A DNA stretch of 9,387 nucleotides from Gammaproteobacteria bacterium (GTDB taxonomy: Bacteria; Pseudomonadota; Gammaproteobacteria; Steroidobacterales; Woeseiaceae), in the NCBI GenBank assembly GCA_030641695.1, contig DAOWGY010000275.1, positions 1 to 9,387 of the forward strand. Direction: 5' to 3'. A model generated the notes under the pieces. It was not told where the DNA came from. It ran no database searches and was given only the letters and a program-made list of their open reading frames with translations. Below, piece by piece: positions 1 through 6,761 of this stretch; within the stretch, counting starts at the first letter, position 1, and every line of letters starts with the position of its first letter. The translations under genes were made by a program, and so were the position numbers.

Positions 1-443
1 CGGGGCGGGATCTGGCGGTCGTGCAGGTACCAGGCGGCCATCATCGGTACCGCGAGCTTCATGATTTCCGAGGGCTGGAAGCGAATTCCCAGGTTGAGCC
101 AGCGGCGCGCGCCCTGGCTGACTTCACCCGTCAGCAATACGAGTGCCAACAGGATCAGCCCGGCGATGTAGGCCCACGGTGTCCAGCGGCGCAGAAAGTC
201 GGGCGAGATCTGCGCGACGGCAATCATCGCGAGCAGCGCCACGCCGAGACGCACGAGCTGGCTGACCCACAGTCGCATGCTCTCGCCGACGGCGCTGTAG
301 AGGACAACCAGTCCGAAGGCGGAAATCAACAACAAGCCGCCGAGCAGCGGTCCGTCGATGTGAAAACGCCGCATTGCGCGGGCAACGTCACCGAGAGGCG
401 CCGCTTTGCCTGAGACGAGTCGTTGCGTGTCACTTAGCCGCAT
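1..443 (-). CDS. rodA: RodA, peptidoglycan glycosyltransferase (SEDS family), N-terminal part
   Basis: RodA polymerises lipid II into glycan strands in the inner membrane as partner of PBP2 in the Rod complex. The first 147 residues are visible; the gene continues past the left edge. Seen: hydrophobic segments at about residues 32-51, 60-77, 87-105 and 127-140, and the SEDS-type stretch QGARRWLNLGIRFQPSEIMK at 110-129, closely like E. coli RodA. Start choice: an ATG at 443 opens MRLSDTQRLVSGKAAP and overlaps the end of mrdA by 14 nt. It leaves 27 residues before the conserved HID, closer to known N-termini than the in-frame ATG at 374, which leaves only four. Neither start has a strong ribosome binding site, so translation probably relies on coupling to mrdA. 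Last visible gene of the mreBCD-mrdA-rodA operon. Family identification is secure; the exact start is inferred. Confidence 0.93.
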   Translation of the reverse strand, partial: MRLSDTQRLVSGKAAPLGDVARAMRRFHIDGPLLGGLLLISAFGLVVLYSAVGESMRLWVSQLVRLGVALLAMIAVAQISPDFLRRWTPWAYIAGLILLALVLLTGEVSQGARRWLNLGIRFQPSEIMKLAVPMMAAWYLHDRQIPP

Positions 444-2325
444 CGTTAAATCCGAGGTATTGGTCCATGATCGCTCTCGCGATCGGTGCGGCAACACGGC
501 TGCCGCTGCTGCCGTTTTCGACGATGATCGCGACCGCGATCTGCGGGTTGTCTACAGGCGCAAAGGCGATGAACAACGCATGGTCCCTGAGCCGCTCATC
601 GATCTTCTCCTCGTCATACTCTTCGTCCTGTGCGACGGAAAACACTTGCACCGTACCGCTCTTGCCCGCCATGCGGTACGGAGCCCCGCTGCCCACGGCG
701 CGGGCCGTGCCACGCGCGCCCTGCATGACGCGGTTCATGGCATTAATAACCACATTCCAGTACGACTCGTTGTCGAGTTCGACGTTGTCGAGTCTGACGG
801 GCGAGGTCAGAGTGCGTTCCCCGCTCAGCGGGTCCTCCCACGCTGCGACAATTCTCGGTTGATAGCGGATGCCGCGAGTCGCCAGTGTCGCCGTTGAGGT
901 CGCGAGCTGCAACGGCGTTGTCAGCATGTAGCCCTGGCCGATCGAGACGATGACGGTCTCGCCCTGGTACCAGCGCTGGTCGGACGGGTTCCGAAACGCA
1001 TTGCGTTTCCATTCTGTTGACGGCACAAGGCCGGGCCGTTCGCCAGTGACATCGATACCGGTCTTGCTGCCGAGGCCGAAGCGGCCCAGGTAGTCGTGGA
1101 TGCGATCGATACCGATCGCGTTGCTGATCTCGTAGAAATATACGTCACAGGACTGCTCGAGCGCGTCATGAATATCGACTTCCCCGTGTCCTTGTGGCTT
1201 CCAGTCGCGATAGCGATGCGTCGTGTTCGGCAGGATGAAATAACCGGGGCATACGGTCTTGCGCTCGAGGTTGGTGGCGCCGGTCTCGAGCGCGGCGATG
1301 GCGAGCATTGGTTTGATGGTCGATCCCGGTGGATACGTTCCGCGGACGGCGCGATTGAAAAGCGGCCGGTCCAGGTCATCCTGCAGTTCGGAGAATTGTG
1401 ATGTGCTCATGCCGACCGCGAACAGGTTGGGATCGAAGGGCGGCGCGCTCACAAGTGCGAGGATCTCGCCGGTCCAGGGATCCAGCGCGACGACGGCGCC
1501 ACGCCGCCCGGCCAATTGCTCGGTCGCCAGCATCTGCAGGTCGAGGTCGATGCTGAGAAAGAGGTTGGCGCCTGGCGTCGGATTCGCATCGGCCGGCAGT
1601 AGTTCCTGCCGGTCACGGGATTCCGCGGGCACTTGCCGGCCGCGCGCATTGGTGACGATGTGACGGAACCCCGCGTCGCCGTGCAATCGCGACTCGTACT
1701 TGTTTTCGATACCTGTCTTGCCGGTCTGGGAGGTGCCGGCGTAGCGCGACGGGTCGAGATTCTGCAGATCGCTGGTCGAGAGGGCACCGACATAACCGAC
1801 GGCATGGGCAATTGATTCTCCGTGCGGGTAGTGGCGTACGAGGCGTGGTCGAAAGTCGACGCCCGGAAATCGCGGCCGCTGAATGGCGAAGTGCGCAATC
1901 TGCTCGTCGTCGAGGCGCAGGTTCAGTGTCACCGGCTTGAAACGTGGCCCGCTGCGGCTGAGTTCCCTGAGGCGCGGGATGTCGTCAGCGTCGATCAGCT
2001 CGAGGCGTGCGAGGCGTTGCAGCGTGTCATCGATATCTTCGACCTGCTCCGGAATCAGCTCGAGCTGGTATGCGGGGAGGTTTTCGGCGAGGACCCGGCC
2101 CATACGGTCGAAGACGAGCCCGCGAATCGGCGGTACGGCCTCGATTCGGATTCGATTGCCCTGCGACCGTTCCGCGAAGTGCTCGTAGTCGATGACCTGC
2201 AACTGCACCAGGCGCACGATGACGACGCTGAGCAACACAAACGCAAACACGCTCGTCAGGATGACGCGTCCGATAAAAAGCCGCCGTTCGGAGTGGTGGT
2301 CCTTGATGGGAGAAAGCAGGTCCAC
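430..2325 (-). CDS. mrdA: Penicillin-binding protein 2, elongation-specific transpeptidase
   Basis: Monofunctional class B PBP that cross-links peptidoglycan during cell elongation, anchored in the inner membrane with its catalytic domain in the periplasm; partner of RodA and target of mecillinam. 631 residues, close to the E. coli length. Seen: a short cytoplasmic N-terminus, one membrane anchor at about residues 17-42, a dimerisation/pedestal region including RGLVFDRMGRVLAENLPAY (68-86), then the transpeptidase domain. All three active-site motifs are intact: STIK with nucleophile Ser335 and Lys338, SCD at 392-394, and KSGT at 555-558. E. coli PBP2 has Ala where Cys393 sits. The start is GTG, supported by GGGGA six bases upstream and by the adjacent mreD stop, which leaves a one-base gap. 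Its end overlaps the preferred rodA start. Confidence 0.98.
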   Translation of the reverse strand: MDLLSPIKDHHSERRLFIGRVILTSVFAFVLLSVVIVRLVQLQVIDYEHFAERSQGNRIRIEAVPPIRGLVFDRMGRVLAENLPAYQLELIPEQVEDIDDTLQRLARLELIDADDIPRLRELSRSGPRFKPVTLNLRLDDEQIAHFAIQRPRFPGVDFRPRLVRHYPHGESIAHAVGYVGALSTSDLQNLDPSRYAGTSQTGKTGIENKYESRLHGDAGFRHIVTNARGRQVPAESRDRQELLPADANPTPGANLFLSIDLDLQMLATEQLAGRRGAVVALDPWTGEILALVSAPPFDPNLFAVGMSTSQFSELQDDLDRPLFNRAVRGTYPPGSTIKPMLAIAALETGATNLERKTVCPGYFILPNTTHRYRDWKPQGHGEVDIHDALEQSCDVYFYEISNAIGIDRIHDYLGRFGLGSKTGIDVTGERPGLVPSTEWKRNAFRNPSDQRWYQGETVIVSIGQGYMLTTPLQLATSTATLATRGIRYQPRIVAAWEDPLSGERTLTSPVRLDNVELDNESYWNVVINAMNRVMQGARGTARAVGSGAPYRMAGKSGTVQVFSVAQDEEYDEEKIDERLRDHALFIAFAPVDNPQIAVAIIVENGSSGSRVAAPIARAIMDQYLGFNDAAK

Positions 2326-2326
2326 T

Positions 2327-2818
2327 TCAGGTCCCCATCTGTACCCGATAGCGCACGCCTGTCAGGAACGTCGACAATATTGGCCAGATGAGGGTTCCCG
2401 TTATTACCGGACCCCAATAGTCGATCGCGTTCGCCGAAACGCCGGCAACCCCGTTGATCCAGAACAGCAGGAACTGATACAGCGCCAGCAGCGCAAACAC
2501 GGTCGCCGTCAGCTGCGACAGTGGGAACACGCGCATGAGCAGGTGGAATTTGACCGTGATGTATATGACAACGCTCAAGGCGAGAGCATGCTGACCCAGC
2601 ATCGTCCCCTGTGCGACGTCGAGCACGATACCGACCAGCCAGGCGATGCCAACGCTGTAACTGCGTGGCACGGTCATGGCCCAGAAAATGAGTATCAAGG
2701 TAATCCAGTCGGGGCGAAATGACTCGAGGGCGTCCGGCAAGGGCATGATCATGAGCATGAATGCCACGAGGATCGTGATGAGTACGGGAAGGTGACGAAG
2801 TGCGCGTTCGTTACTCAT
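2327..2818 (-). CDS. mreD: Rod shape-determining membrane protein MreD
   Basis: Small integral inner-membrane protein of the Rod complex that works with MreC to connect MreB filaments to the wall enzymes. From the preferred start it has 163 residues, almost the length of E. coli MreD (162). Seen: about five hydrophobic segments (roughly 11-27, 38-50, 56-70, 78-94, 102-122, with a further one near 136-153), the conserved RPDW at 35-38, and the LD...GT.LGQHAL stretch at 66-79. Start choice: the ATG at 2818 has GAGGG eight bases upstream and overlaps the mreC stop by 8 nt. An in-frame ATG at 2833 would add five residues but has a poorer upstream sequence. Stops one base before the mrdA GTG. Confidence 0.95.
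   Translation of the reverse strand: MSNERALRHLPVLITILVAFMLMIMPLPDALESFRPDWITLILIFWAMTVPRSYSVGIAWLVGIVLDVAQGTMLGQHALALSVVIYITVKFHLLMRVFPLSQLTATVFALLALYQFLLFWINGVAGVSANAIDYWGPVITGTLIWPILSTFLTGVRYRVQMGT
2332..2336 (-). promoter_or_regulatory. Ribosome binding site of mrdA
   Basis: GGGGA six bases upstream of the GTG codon at 2325. It lies inside the last codons of mreD and supports the GTG start for PBP2, with coupled translation of mreD and mrdA. Confidence 0.6.
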
Positions 2819-3671
2819 CGTCGCTACCCTCATCCCGGGTCTCGGTCCAGATCAGCATGACCTCTCGCACCTGGTCCAATGCTGCTGCAGGCGTTGCGGT
2901 GACGTCCGCGAATGGCTCCTGTGGCAGGCGTGTCACGGTCTCCACGACAGCCACCGGGTATCCCGACGGGAACGCGCCGCCGAGACCCGAAGTCACCAGC
3001 AAGTCGCCCGGGCGAATGTCCGCATTGTTTGCGAGGAATGGTAAGTCGAGCTGGTTGTATTCACCGGTGCCGAAGGCGATGGTGCGCAGACCATTTCGAT
3101 TGACGACGACCGGCAGCGTGTGATCCGGATCGCTGATCAGAATGGCCTGCGACGTTGCCAGGCCGGCCTCGATCACCTGACCCACGACGCCGGATGCATC
3201 GACGATCGCCTGGCCGTCATACACGCCATCGTTACTGCCGATGTCCAGCACGATGTTGTGTCGGTACGGATTCGCGTCGACGGCCATGATTTCGGCGACA
3301 CGTACCTCGCCGCGTACTTGTTCCCGGGCTTCGAGCATGGTGCGCAGCCGGTCGTTTTCGGCTTTCAGGGCCGCGAGTTCCTGGACCCGGCCGCGGGTGA
3401 TCAGCGCCTCGATACGCAAACGGCTGTTCTCGAGTTGCAGCTCGTTCTTGGTCGCGCTAATTTCGGTCAGCCATGCCCAGACGCGGGCCGGCGCGTCGAC
3501 AACGATCTGGATCGGATATACGGCGACGCCGATGGTCCGGCGCACCGCGTCGAGATGATTCTCGCGATGATCCAGCCACATGAGCAGGATGCTCAGGATG
3601 ATCAGGGCCAGTGCACGGAAGCCGAGCGCCGGGATTCTTGCGGGGTTGCTGTTGCTATGCAAACTGACCAT
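2811..3671 (-). CDS. mreC: Rod shape-determining protein MreC
   Basis: Bitopic inner-membrane protein whose periplasmic part binds and activates PBP2 and links it to MreB/MreD. 286 residues, against about 367 in E. coli; the difference is that the long Pro/Gln-rich C-terminal tail of E. coli is absent and the protein ends in a short acidic tail (DEGSDDE). Seen: one membrane segment at about 18-33, a heptad-like coiled-coil stretch at about 70-117 (KNELQLENSRLR, LKAENDRLRTML), then the beta-rich domain with DIGSNDGVYDGQ (143-154) and the family hallmark GDLLVTSGLGGAFPSGYPVA at 222-241. Start ATG at 3671; no good Shine-Dalgarno sits at normal spacing, and the only AGG upstream is 12 bases away, inside the right arm of the inverted repeat 3682-3774. 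The end overlaps mreD. Confidence 0.97.
   Translation of the reverse strand: MVSLHSNSNPARIPALGFRALALIILSILLMWLDHRENHLDAVRRTIGVAVYPIQIVVDAPARVWAWLTEISATKNELQLENSRLRIEALITRGRVQELAALKAENDRLRTMLEAREQVRGEVRVAEIMAVDANPYRHNIVLDIGSNDGVYDGQAIVDASGVVGQVIEAGLATSQAILISDPDHTLPVVVNRNGLRTIAFGTGEYNQLDLPFLANNADIRPGDLLVTSGLGGAFPSGYPVAVVETVTRLPQEPFADVTATPAAALDQVREVMLIWTETRDEGSDDE
2827..2831 (-). promoter_or_regulatory. Ribosome binding site of mreD
   Basis: GAGGG eight bases upstream of the ATG at 2818. It partly overlaps the alternative upstream ATG (2833), which it argues against. It lies inside the last codons of mreC, consistent with translational coupling. Confidence 0.55.
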
Positions 3672-3681
3672 CAGAGGTAAA

Positions 3682-3774
3682 AACCTATCTCAGTATTCCT
3701 CATGAGCCGCGTTTTGCCCTTGAGGCTTTGCGACACGGCGCGAGCCGCGTCCATGCGGAATGCTGAGATAGGTT
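3682..3774. repeat. 93-bp structured inverted repeat between mreB and mreC
   Basis: Two 23-nt arms, 3682-3704 and 3752-3774, are reverse complements at 21 of 23 positions. The exceptions are 3694/3762 (T-G) and 3700/3756 (T-C). The 47-bp interior contains a second hairpin at 3733-3750, which as minus-strand RNA is a 7-bp stem (one G-U) with a UCGC loop. A weaker CGC/GCC hairpin lies at about 3709-3732, so the whole could fold as a three-way junction. The nonamer GAGCCGCGT occurs twice in direct orientation, at 3704-3712 and 3742-3750. Three further T residues follow the terminal stem on the mre-transcript side. It could be a small MITE-like insertion, a structured leader or attenuator for mreC, or both. 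I do not recognise a named family. Confidence 0.8.
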
Positions 3775-3799
3775 CTATCAGCCTGCCCGCACGAGGATC

Positions 3800-4843
3800 T
3801 CACTCCAGTCCGAACACCGCCGGGCCATGTTCGTCGATGAGTTCGATGACACGGCCACCACCGCGTGCGACGCAGGTCATGGGATCGTCGGCGATGACGA
3901 CGGGTAATCCGGTCTCCTCCATGAGCAGTTTGTCAATGTCACGCAGCAGCGCGCCACCGCCGCTGAGTACGATGCCGCGATCGGCGACGTCGGCGCCGAG
4001 TTCCGGCGGCGTTTGCTCGAGTGCCTCCTTGGTGACCCCGACGATGCCCTGCAGCGGTTCCTGCAGGGCCTCGAGAATCTCGTTGCTGTTGAGCGTGAAG
4101 GCGCGCGGTACGCCTTCTGAGAGATTACGACCCTTGACGGATATCTCGAGCACTTCCTGGCCCGGGAATGCGGAGCCGATTTCGAGCTTGATGCGCTCCG
4201 CGGTTGCCTCGCCGATCAGGATGCCGTAATTGCGGCGCACGTAGTTGGTAATCGCTTCGTCGAACCGGTCGCCACCGATACGCACCGAGGCTGCGTACAC
4301 GATGCCGTTGAGTGAAATGACCGCGACTTCCGAGGTACCGCCGCCGATATCGAGGACCATGGAACCGCGGGCTTCGTGGACCGGCATGCCCGCGCCGATT
4401 GCAGCCGCCATCGGTTCATCGATCAGCAGCACCTTGCGTGCGCCGGCACCTTCGGCGGACTCGCGAATAGCGCGGCGCTCGACCTGTGTCGAGCCGTAGG
4501 GAACGCACACGAGTACGCGTGGGCTGGGCCGGAAATAACGATTGCCGTGTGCCTTCCTTATAAAGTGTTGCAGCATCTTCTCGGTGACCGTGAAATCGGC
4601 GATAACGCCGTCTTTCAATGGCCGGATTGCGGTGATGTTGCCCGGTGTGCGCCCCAGCATGTTTTTGGCGTCAGCACCGACGGCCTCGACGACCCGGCCA
4701 CCCCGACCGGAGTCCTCGCGGATCGCCACGACCGACGGCTCGTCGAGAACAATGCCGTGTCCCCGTGAATAAATCAGTGTATTGGCGGTTCCAAGGTCGA
4801 TCGAAAGGTCATTGGAAAAATAACCCAGGATGTTTTTGAACAT
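3800..4843 (-). CDS. mreB: MreB, actin-like cell shape protein
   Basis: Cytoplasmic actin homologue that forms membrane-associated filaments and directs lateral wall synthesis. 347 residues, identical in length to E. coli MreB and strongly similar throughout. Seen: the phosphate-1 loop in LSIDLGTANTLIY (13-25), the phosphate-2 loop DIGGGTSE (165-172), the adenosine motif LSGGGALLRDID (293-304), and the conserved blocks NMLGRTPGNI (61-70) and GEATAERIK (211-219). An N-terminal amphipathic segment (MFKNILGYFS) is consistent with direct membrane binding. At 112-120 the sequence reads VCVPYGSTQ, where E. coli has VCVPVGATQ; I attach no functional weight to this. First gene of the minus-strand operon, transcribed from the divergent region 4844-4977. 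No clear ribosome binding site is seen in front of the ATG. Confidence 0.99.
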   Translation of the reverse strand: MFKNILGYFSNDLSIDLGTANTLIYSRGHGIVLDEPSVVAIREDSGRGGRVVEAVGADAKNMLGRTPGNITAIRPLKDGVIADFTVTEKMLQHFIRKAHGNRYFRPSPRVLVCVPYGSTQVERRAIRESAEGAGARKVLLIDEPMAAAIGAGMPVHEARGSMVLDIGGGTSEVAVISLNGIVYAASVRIGGDRFDEAITNYVRRNYGILIGEATAERIKLEIGSAFPGQEVLEISVKGRNLSEGVPRAFTLNSNEILEALQEPLQGIVGVTKEALEQTPPELGADVADRGIVLSGGGALLRDIDKLLMEETGLPVVIADDPMTCVARGGGRVIELIDEHGPAVFGLE

Positions 4844-4877
4844 GGTGGAGCAGTGCCTGAAGCGAGGTTAACGATGC

Positions 4878-4906
4878 AATCTAGCAATGCCCACGACATT
4901 GCGCAA
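4878..4906 (-). promoter_or_regulatory. Putative sigma70 promoter of the mreB operon
   Basis: On the minus strand TTGCGC (4906-4901) is followed after 17 bases by TAGATT (4883-4878), preceded by TGC as an extended -10. This would start transcription near 4871, about 27 bases before the mreB ATG. The -35 is only partly consensus (TTG conserved). Prediction by eye. Confidence 0.4.
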
Positions 4907-4921
4907 GGCGGCGTGTATCAT
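4893..4921 (+). promoter_or_regulatory. Putative sigma70 promoter of gatCAB
   Basis: ACGACA (4893-4898) is followed after 17 bases by TATCAT (4916-4921), giving a start near 4928 and a leader of about 50 bases before gatC. It overlaps the -35 of the proposed mreB promoter, and the palindrome TTGCGCAA (4899-4906) sits between the two. Each box matches consensus at about four to five of six positions, so this is tentative. Confidence 0.3.
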
Positions 4922-4977
4922 TGCGTGCGCCCTCGCCAGGCGGCGAATCTCGTAGCTCGAACTCCGGAATAGAACCC

Positions 4978-5265
4978 GTGTCACTCGATAAAGACCAGGT
5001 ACAGCATATTGCAATGCTGGCGCGGCTGAAGGTTGCCGATGAGGAGTTTGCCGACACCGTCGACAAACTCTCCCGAATCGTCGATTTCGTCGACCAGTTG
5101 TCGCAGGCGGACACTGAAAATGTGGTGCCGATGGCCCATCCGCTGGATGCGGTGCAACGGCTGCGCAAGGATGCCGTGACCGAATCGAACCAGCGTGGCG
5201 ATATTCAGAAGAACGCGCCCGCCATCTCGGACGGCCTGTACCTCGTTCCGAAGGTCATCGAATGA
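4978..5265 (+). CDS. gatC: Glutamyl/aspartyl-tRNA amidotransferase subunit C
   Basis: Small subunit that wraps around GatA and stabilises the GatA-GatB interface in the cytoplasmic amidotransferase, which converts Asp-tRNA(Asn) and/or Glu-tRNA(Gln) to the amide forms. With the GTG start at 4978 it has 95 residues, the usual family length, and begins MSLDKDQVQHIAMLARL. Seen: PMAHP at 51-55, LRKD at 62-65 and the C-terminal NAP...GLYLVPKVIE (79-95), all typical of GatC. Reading could open further upstream in frame, but that would add a Ser/Pro-rich stretch without family support and would reach back toward the promoter. Its stop overlaps the gatA ATG (ATGA). Confidence 0.95.
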   Translation: MSLDKDQVQHIAMLARLKVADEEFADTVDKLSRIVDFVDQLSQADTENVVPMAHPLDAVQRLRKDAVTESNQRGDIQKNAPAISDGLYLVPKVIE

Positions 5266-6761
5266 TCGCCGAAGATCTCCATACACAGACTCTGACGCAG
5301 CTGGCGCAGGGGCTCGAGCAGGGCGATTTCACGTCTGTGGAGCTGACGCAGGCATTGCTTGAGCGGATCGAGCGTCTTGGCGGTGACCTCAATGCATTTA
5401 TCACGGTGACCGCTGACCGGGCGCTGGCGGCGGCCGAACGATCGGACGCGGCACGTGCCGAGGGTGAAATAGGCGTTCCTGGCATTGGGGTTCCTGGCAT
5501 CGGCGTTCTTAATGGCCTGCCGCTGGTGCACAAGGACATTTTCTGCACGCGCGGCGTGCTGACGACCTGCGGCTCGAGGATGCTGGAGAACTTTGTGTCG
5601 CCGTACGACGCATCGGTCGTCGAGCGGCTGTCGGCCGCCGGTGCCGTGATGCTCGGCAAGACCAACATGGACGAGTTTGCGATGGGCTCGTCGAACGAGA
5701 CCAGCTATTTCGGTCCGGTCAGGAATCCCTGGAACCTCGAGTGTTCGCCCGGCGGTTCGTCGGGCGGCTCGTCGGCGTCGGTGGCCGCACGATTGACGCC
5801 GGCGGCGACCGGCACGGACACAGGCGGTTCGATTCGGCAGCCGGCGGCGCTGACCGGAACGACGGGCCTGAAACCGACTTATGGCCGCGTCTCCCGTTAC
5901 GGGATGATCGCGTTTGCGTCGAGCCTCGATCAGGCCGGTGTTATTACTCGCTCGGCCGAAGATGCGGCCCTGTTGCTTGGAGTCATGGCGGGCTTCGACG
6001 AACGAGATTCGACCTCGATCGATCAGCCGGTACCGGACTACGTCGCCGGGCTCGGCGATTCGCTCAAGGGCTTGCGCGTCGGCATCGTGCGGCAGCATTT
6101 CGATGCCGGTCTCGATGACGCTTGCGGCGCCGCTGTCCGCGAAGCGCTCGCGGTGCTCGAGTCGCAGGGCGCGACGCTGACCGAGGTCGACCTGCCGAAT
6201 CTCGACCTCTCGGTACCGACGTACTATGTCGTGGCGCCGGCCGAATGCTCATCGAACCTGTCGCGCTTCGACGGCGTGCGTTTCGGGCGTCGGGCGGAGG
6301 ATCCTGAGGACTTGCTCGATCTCTACTGCCGCAGTCGCGGCGAGGGCTTCGGCGCAGAGGTCAAGCGCCGCATAATGACGGGCACCTATGTACTGTCAGC
6401 AGGCTATTACGACGCCTACTACCTCAAGGCGCAGCAGGTCCGGCATCTGATTGCGGACGACTTTCGGCAGGCTTTCGCCGATGTCGACGTTATCGCCGGC
6501 CCGACGGCGCCAACACCCGCGTTCAAGCTCGGTGACAAGATTGACGATCCGATCACGATGTACCTCAACGACATTTATACGATCGGCGCAAACCTCGCCG
6601 GGCTGCCCGGTATCTCGGTACCTTGCGGCTTCGCGGATGAACTACCGGTCGGTCTCCACCTTGTAGGCCCGCACTTCGGTGAAGAACAGATCCTGCGCGC
6701 GTCACACCAGTACCAGTTACAGACAGACTGGCATACACGGTGCCCGGAGGCTTTCGCGTGA
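5262..6761 (+). CDS. gatA: Glutamyl/aspartyl-tRNA amidotransferase subunit A
   Basis: Amidase-signature enzyme that hydrolyses glutamine and passes ammonia to GatB for tRNA-bound Glu/Asp amidation. 499 residues, slightly longer than most. The Ser-cisSer-Lys triad is intact: Lys91 in LVHKDIF, Ser166 in SPGGSSGGSSAS, and nucleophile Ser190 in GTDTGGSIRQPA; their spacing (75 and 24) matches that of S. aureus GatA. The C-terminal NLAGLPGISVPCGF (444-457) is also typical. Oddity: residues 71-80 are a duplicated GVPGI, just before the catalytic lysine loop, encoded by a 15-bp tandem repeat. The start is the ATG overlapping the gatC stop; the end overlaps the gatB GTG, so all three subunits look translationally coupled. 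Confidence 0.98.
   Translation: MIAEDLHTQTLTQLAQGLEQGDFTSVELTQALLERIERLGGDLNAFITVTADRALAAAERSDAARAEGEIGVPGIGVPGIGVLNGLPLVHKDIFCTRGVLTTCGSRMLENFVSPYDASVVERLSAAGAVMLGKTNMDEFAMGSSNETSYFGPVRNPWNLECSPGGSSGGSSASVAARLTPAATGTDTGGSIRQPAALTGTTGLKPTYGRVSRYGMIAFASSLDQAGVITRSAEDAALLLGVMAGFDERDSTSIDQPVPDYVAGLGDSLKGLRVGIVRQHFDAGLDDACGAAVREALAVLESQGATLTEVDLPNLDLSVPTYYVVAPAECSSNLSRFDGVRFGRRAEDPEDLLDLYCRSRGEGFGAEVKRRIMTGTYVLSAGYYDAYYLKAQQVRHLIADDFRQAFADVDVIAGPTAPTPAFKLGDKIDDPITMYLNDIYTIGANLAGLPGISVPCGFADELPVGLHLVGPHFGEEQILRASHQYQLQTDWHTRCPEAFA
5472..5501 (+). repeat. 15-bp tandem duplication inside gatA
   Basis: Two copies of a 15-mer, GGCGTTCCTGGCATT and GGGGTTCCTGGCATC (5472-5486 and 5487-5501, two differences), are followed by a diverged third start, GGCGTTCTTAAT. 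They encode GVPGI-GVPGI-GVLNG and keep the frame. The pattern looks like slippage or unequal duplication in a surface loop. Confidence 0.75.
6746..6750 (+). promoter_or_regulatory. Ribosome binding site of gatB
   Basis: GGAGG lies seven bases before the GTG at 6758. It is the best Shine-Dalgarno in the window and decides for this GTG over the in-frame GTG at 6740, which lies upstream of the site. Confidence 0.75.

Noticed and set aside
1822..2391. Plus-strand frames opposite mrdA and mreD
   Set aside because: They mirror the PBP2 and MreD reading frames and have no protein features of their own; the same holds for plus-strand frames at 3120-3680 (opposite mreC) and 4376-4768 (opposite mreB).
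2819..2833. Upstream ATG of mreD at 2833
   Set aside because: In frame and possible, but the ATG at 2818 has GAGGG at good spacing, and the resulting length matches known MreD proteins.
3682..3777. Simple rho-independent terminator after mreB
   Set aside because: The terminal stem is long but not G+C-rich, the enclosed loop is about 50 bases, and only a short T run follows; an attenuator remains possible but a classic terminator is not supported.
4921..4977. Longer gatC reading frame
   Set aside because: The additional N-terminal residues are not family-like, and the GTG at 4978 gives the standard 95-residue GatC with its usual first residues.
5205..6098. 297-codon open frame on the minus strand opposite gatC/gatA
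   Set aside because: Antisense to secure coding sequence; Arg-rich low-complexity translation and no motifs.
6740..6757. Upstream GTG of gatB
   Set aside because: The strong GGAGG lies downstream of it and is correctly spaced only for the GTG at 6758.
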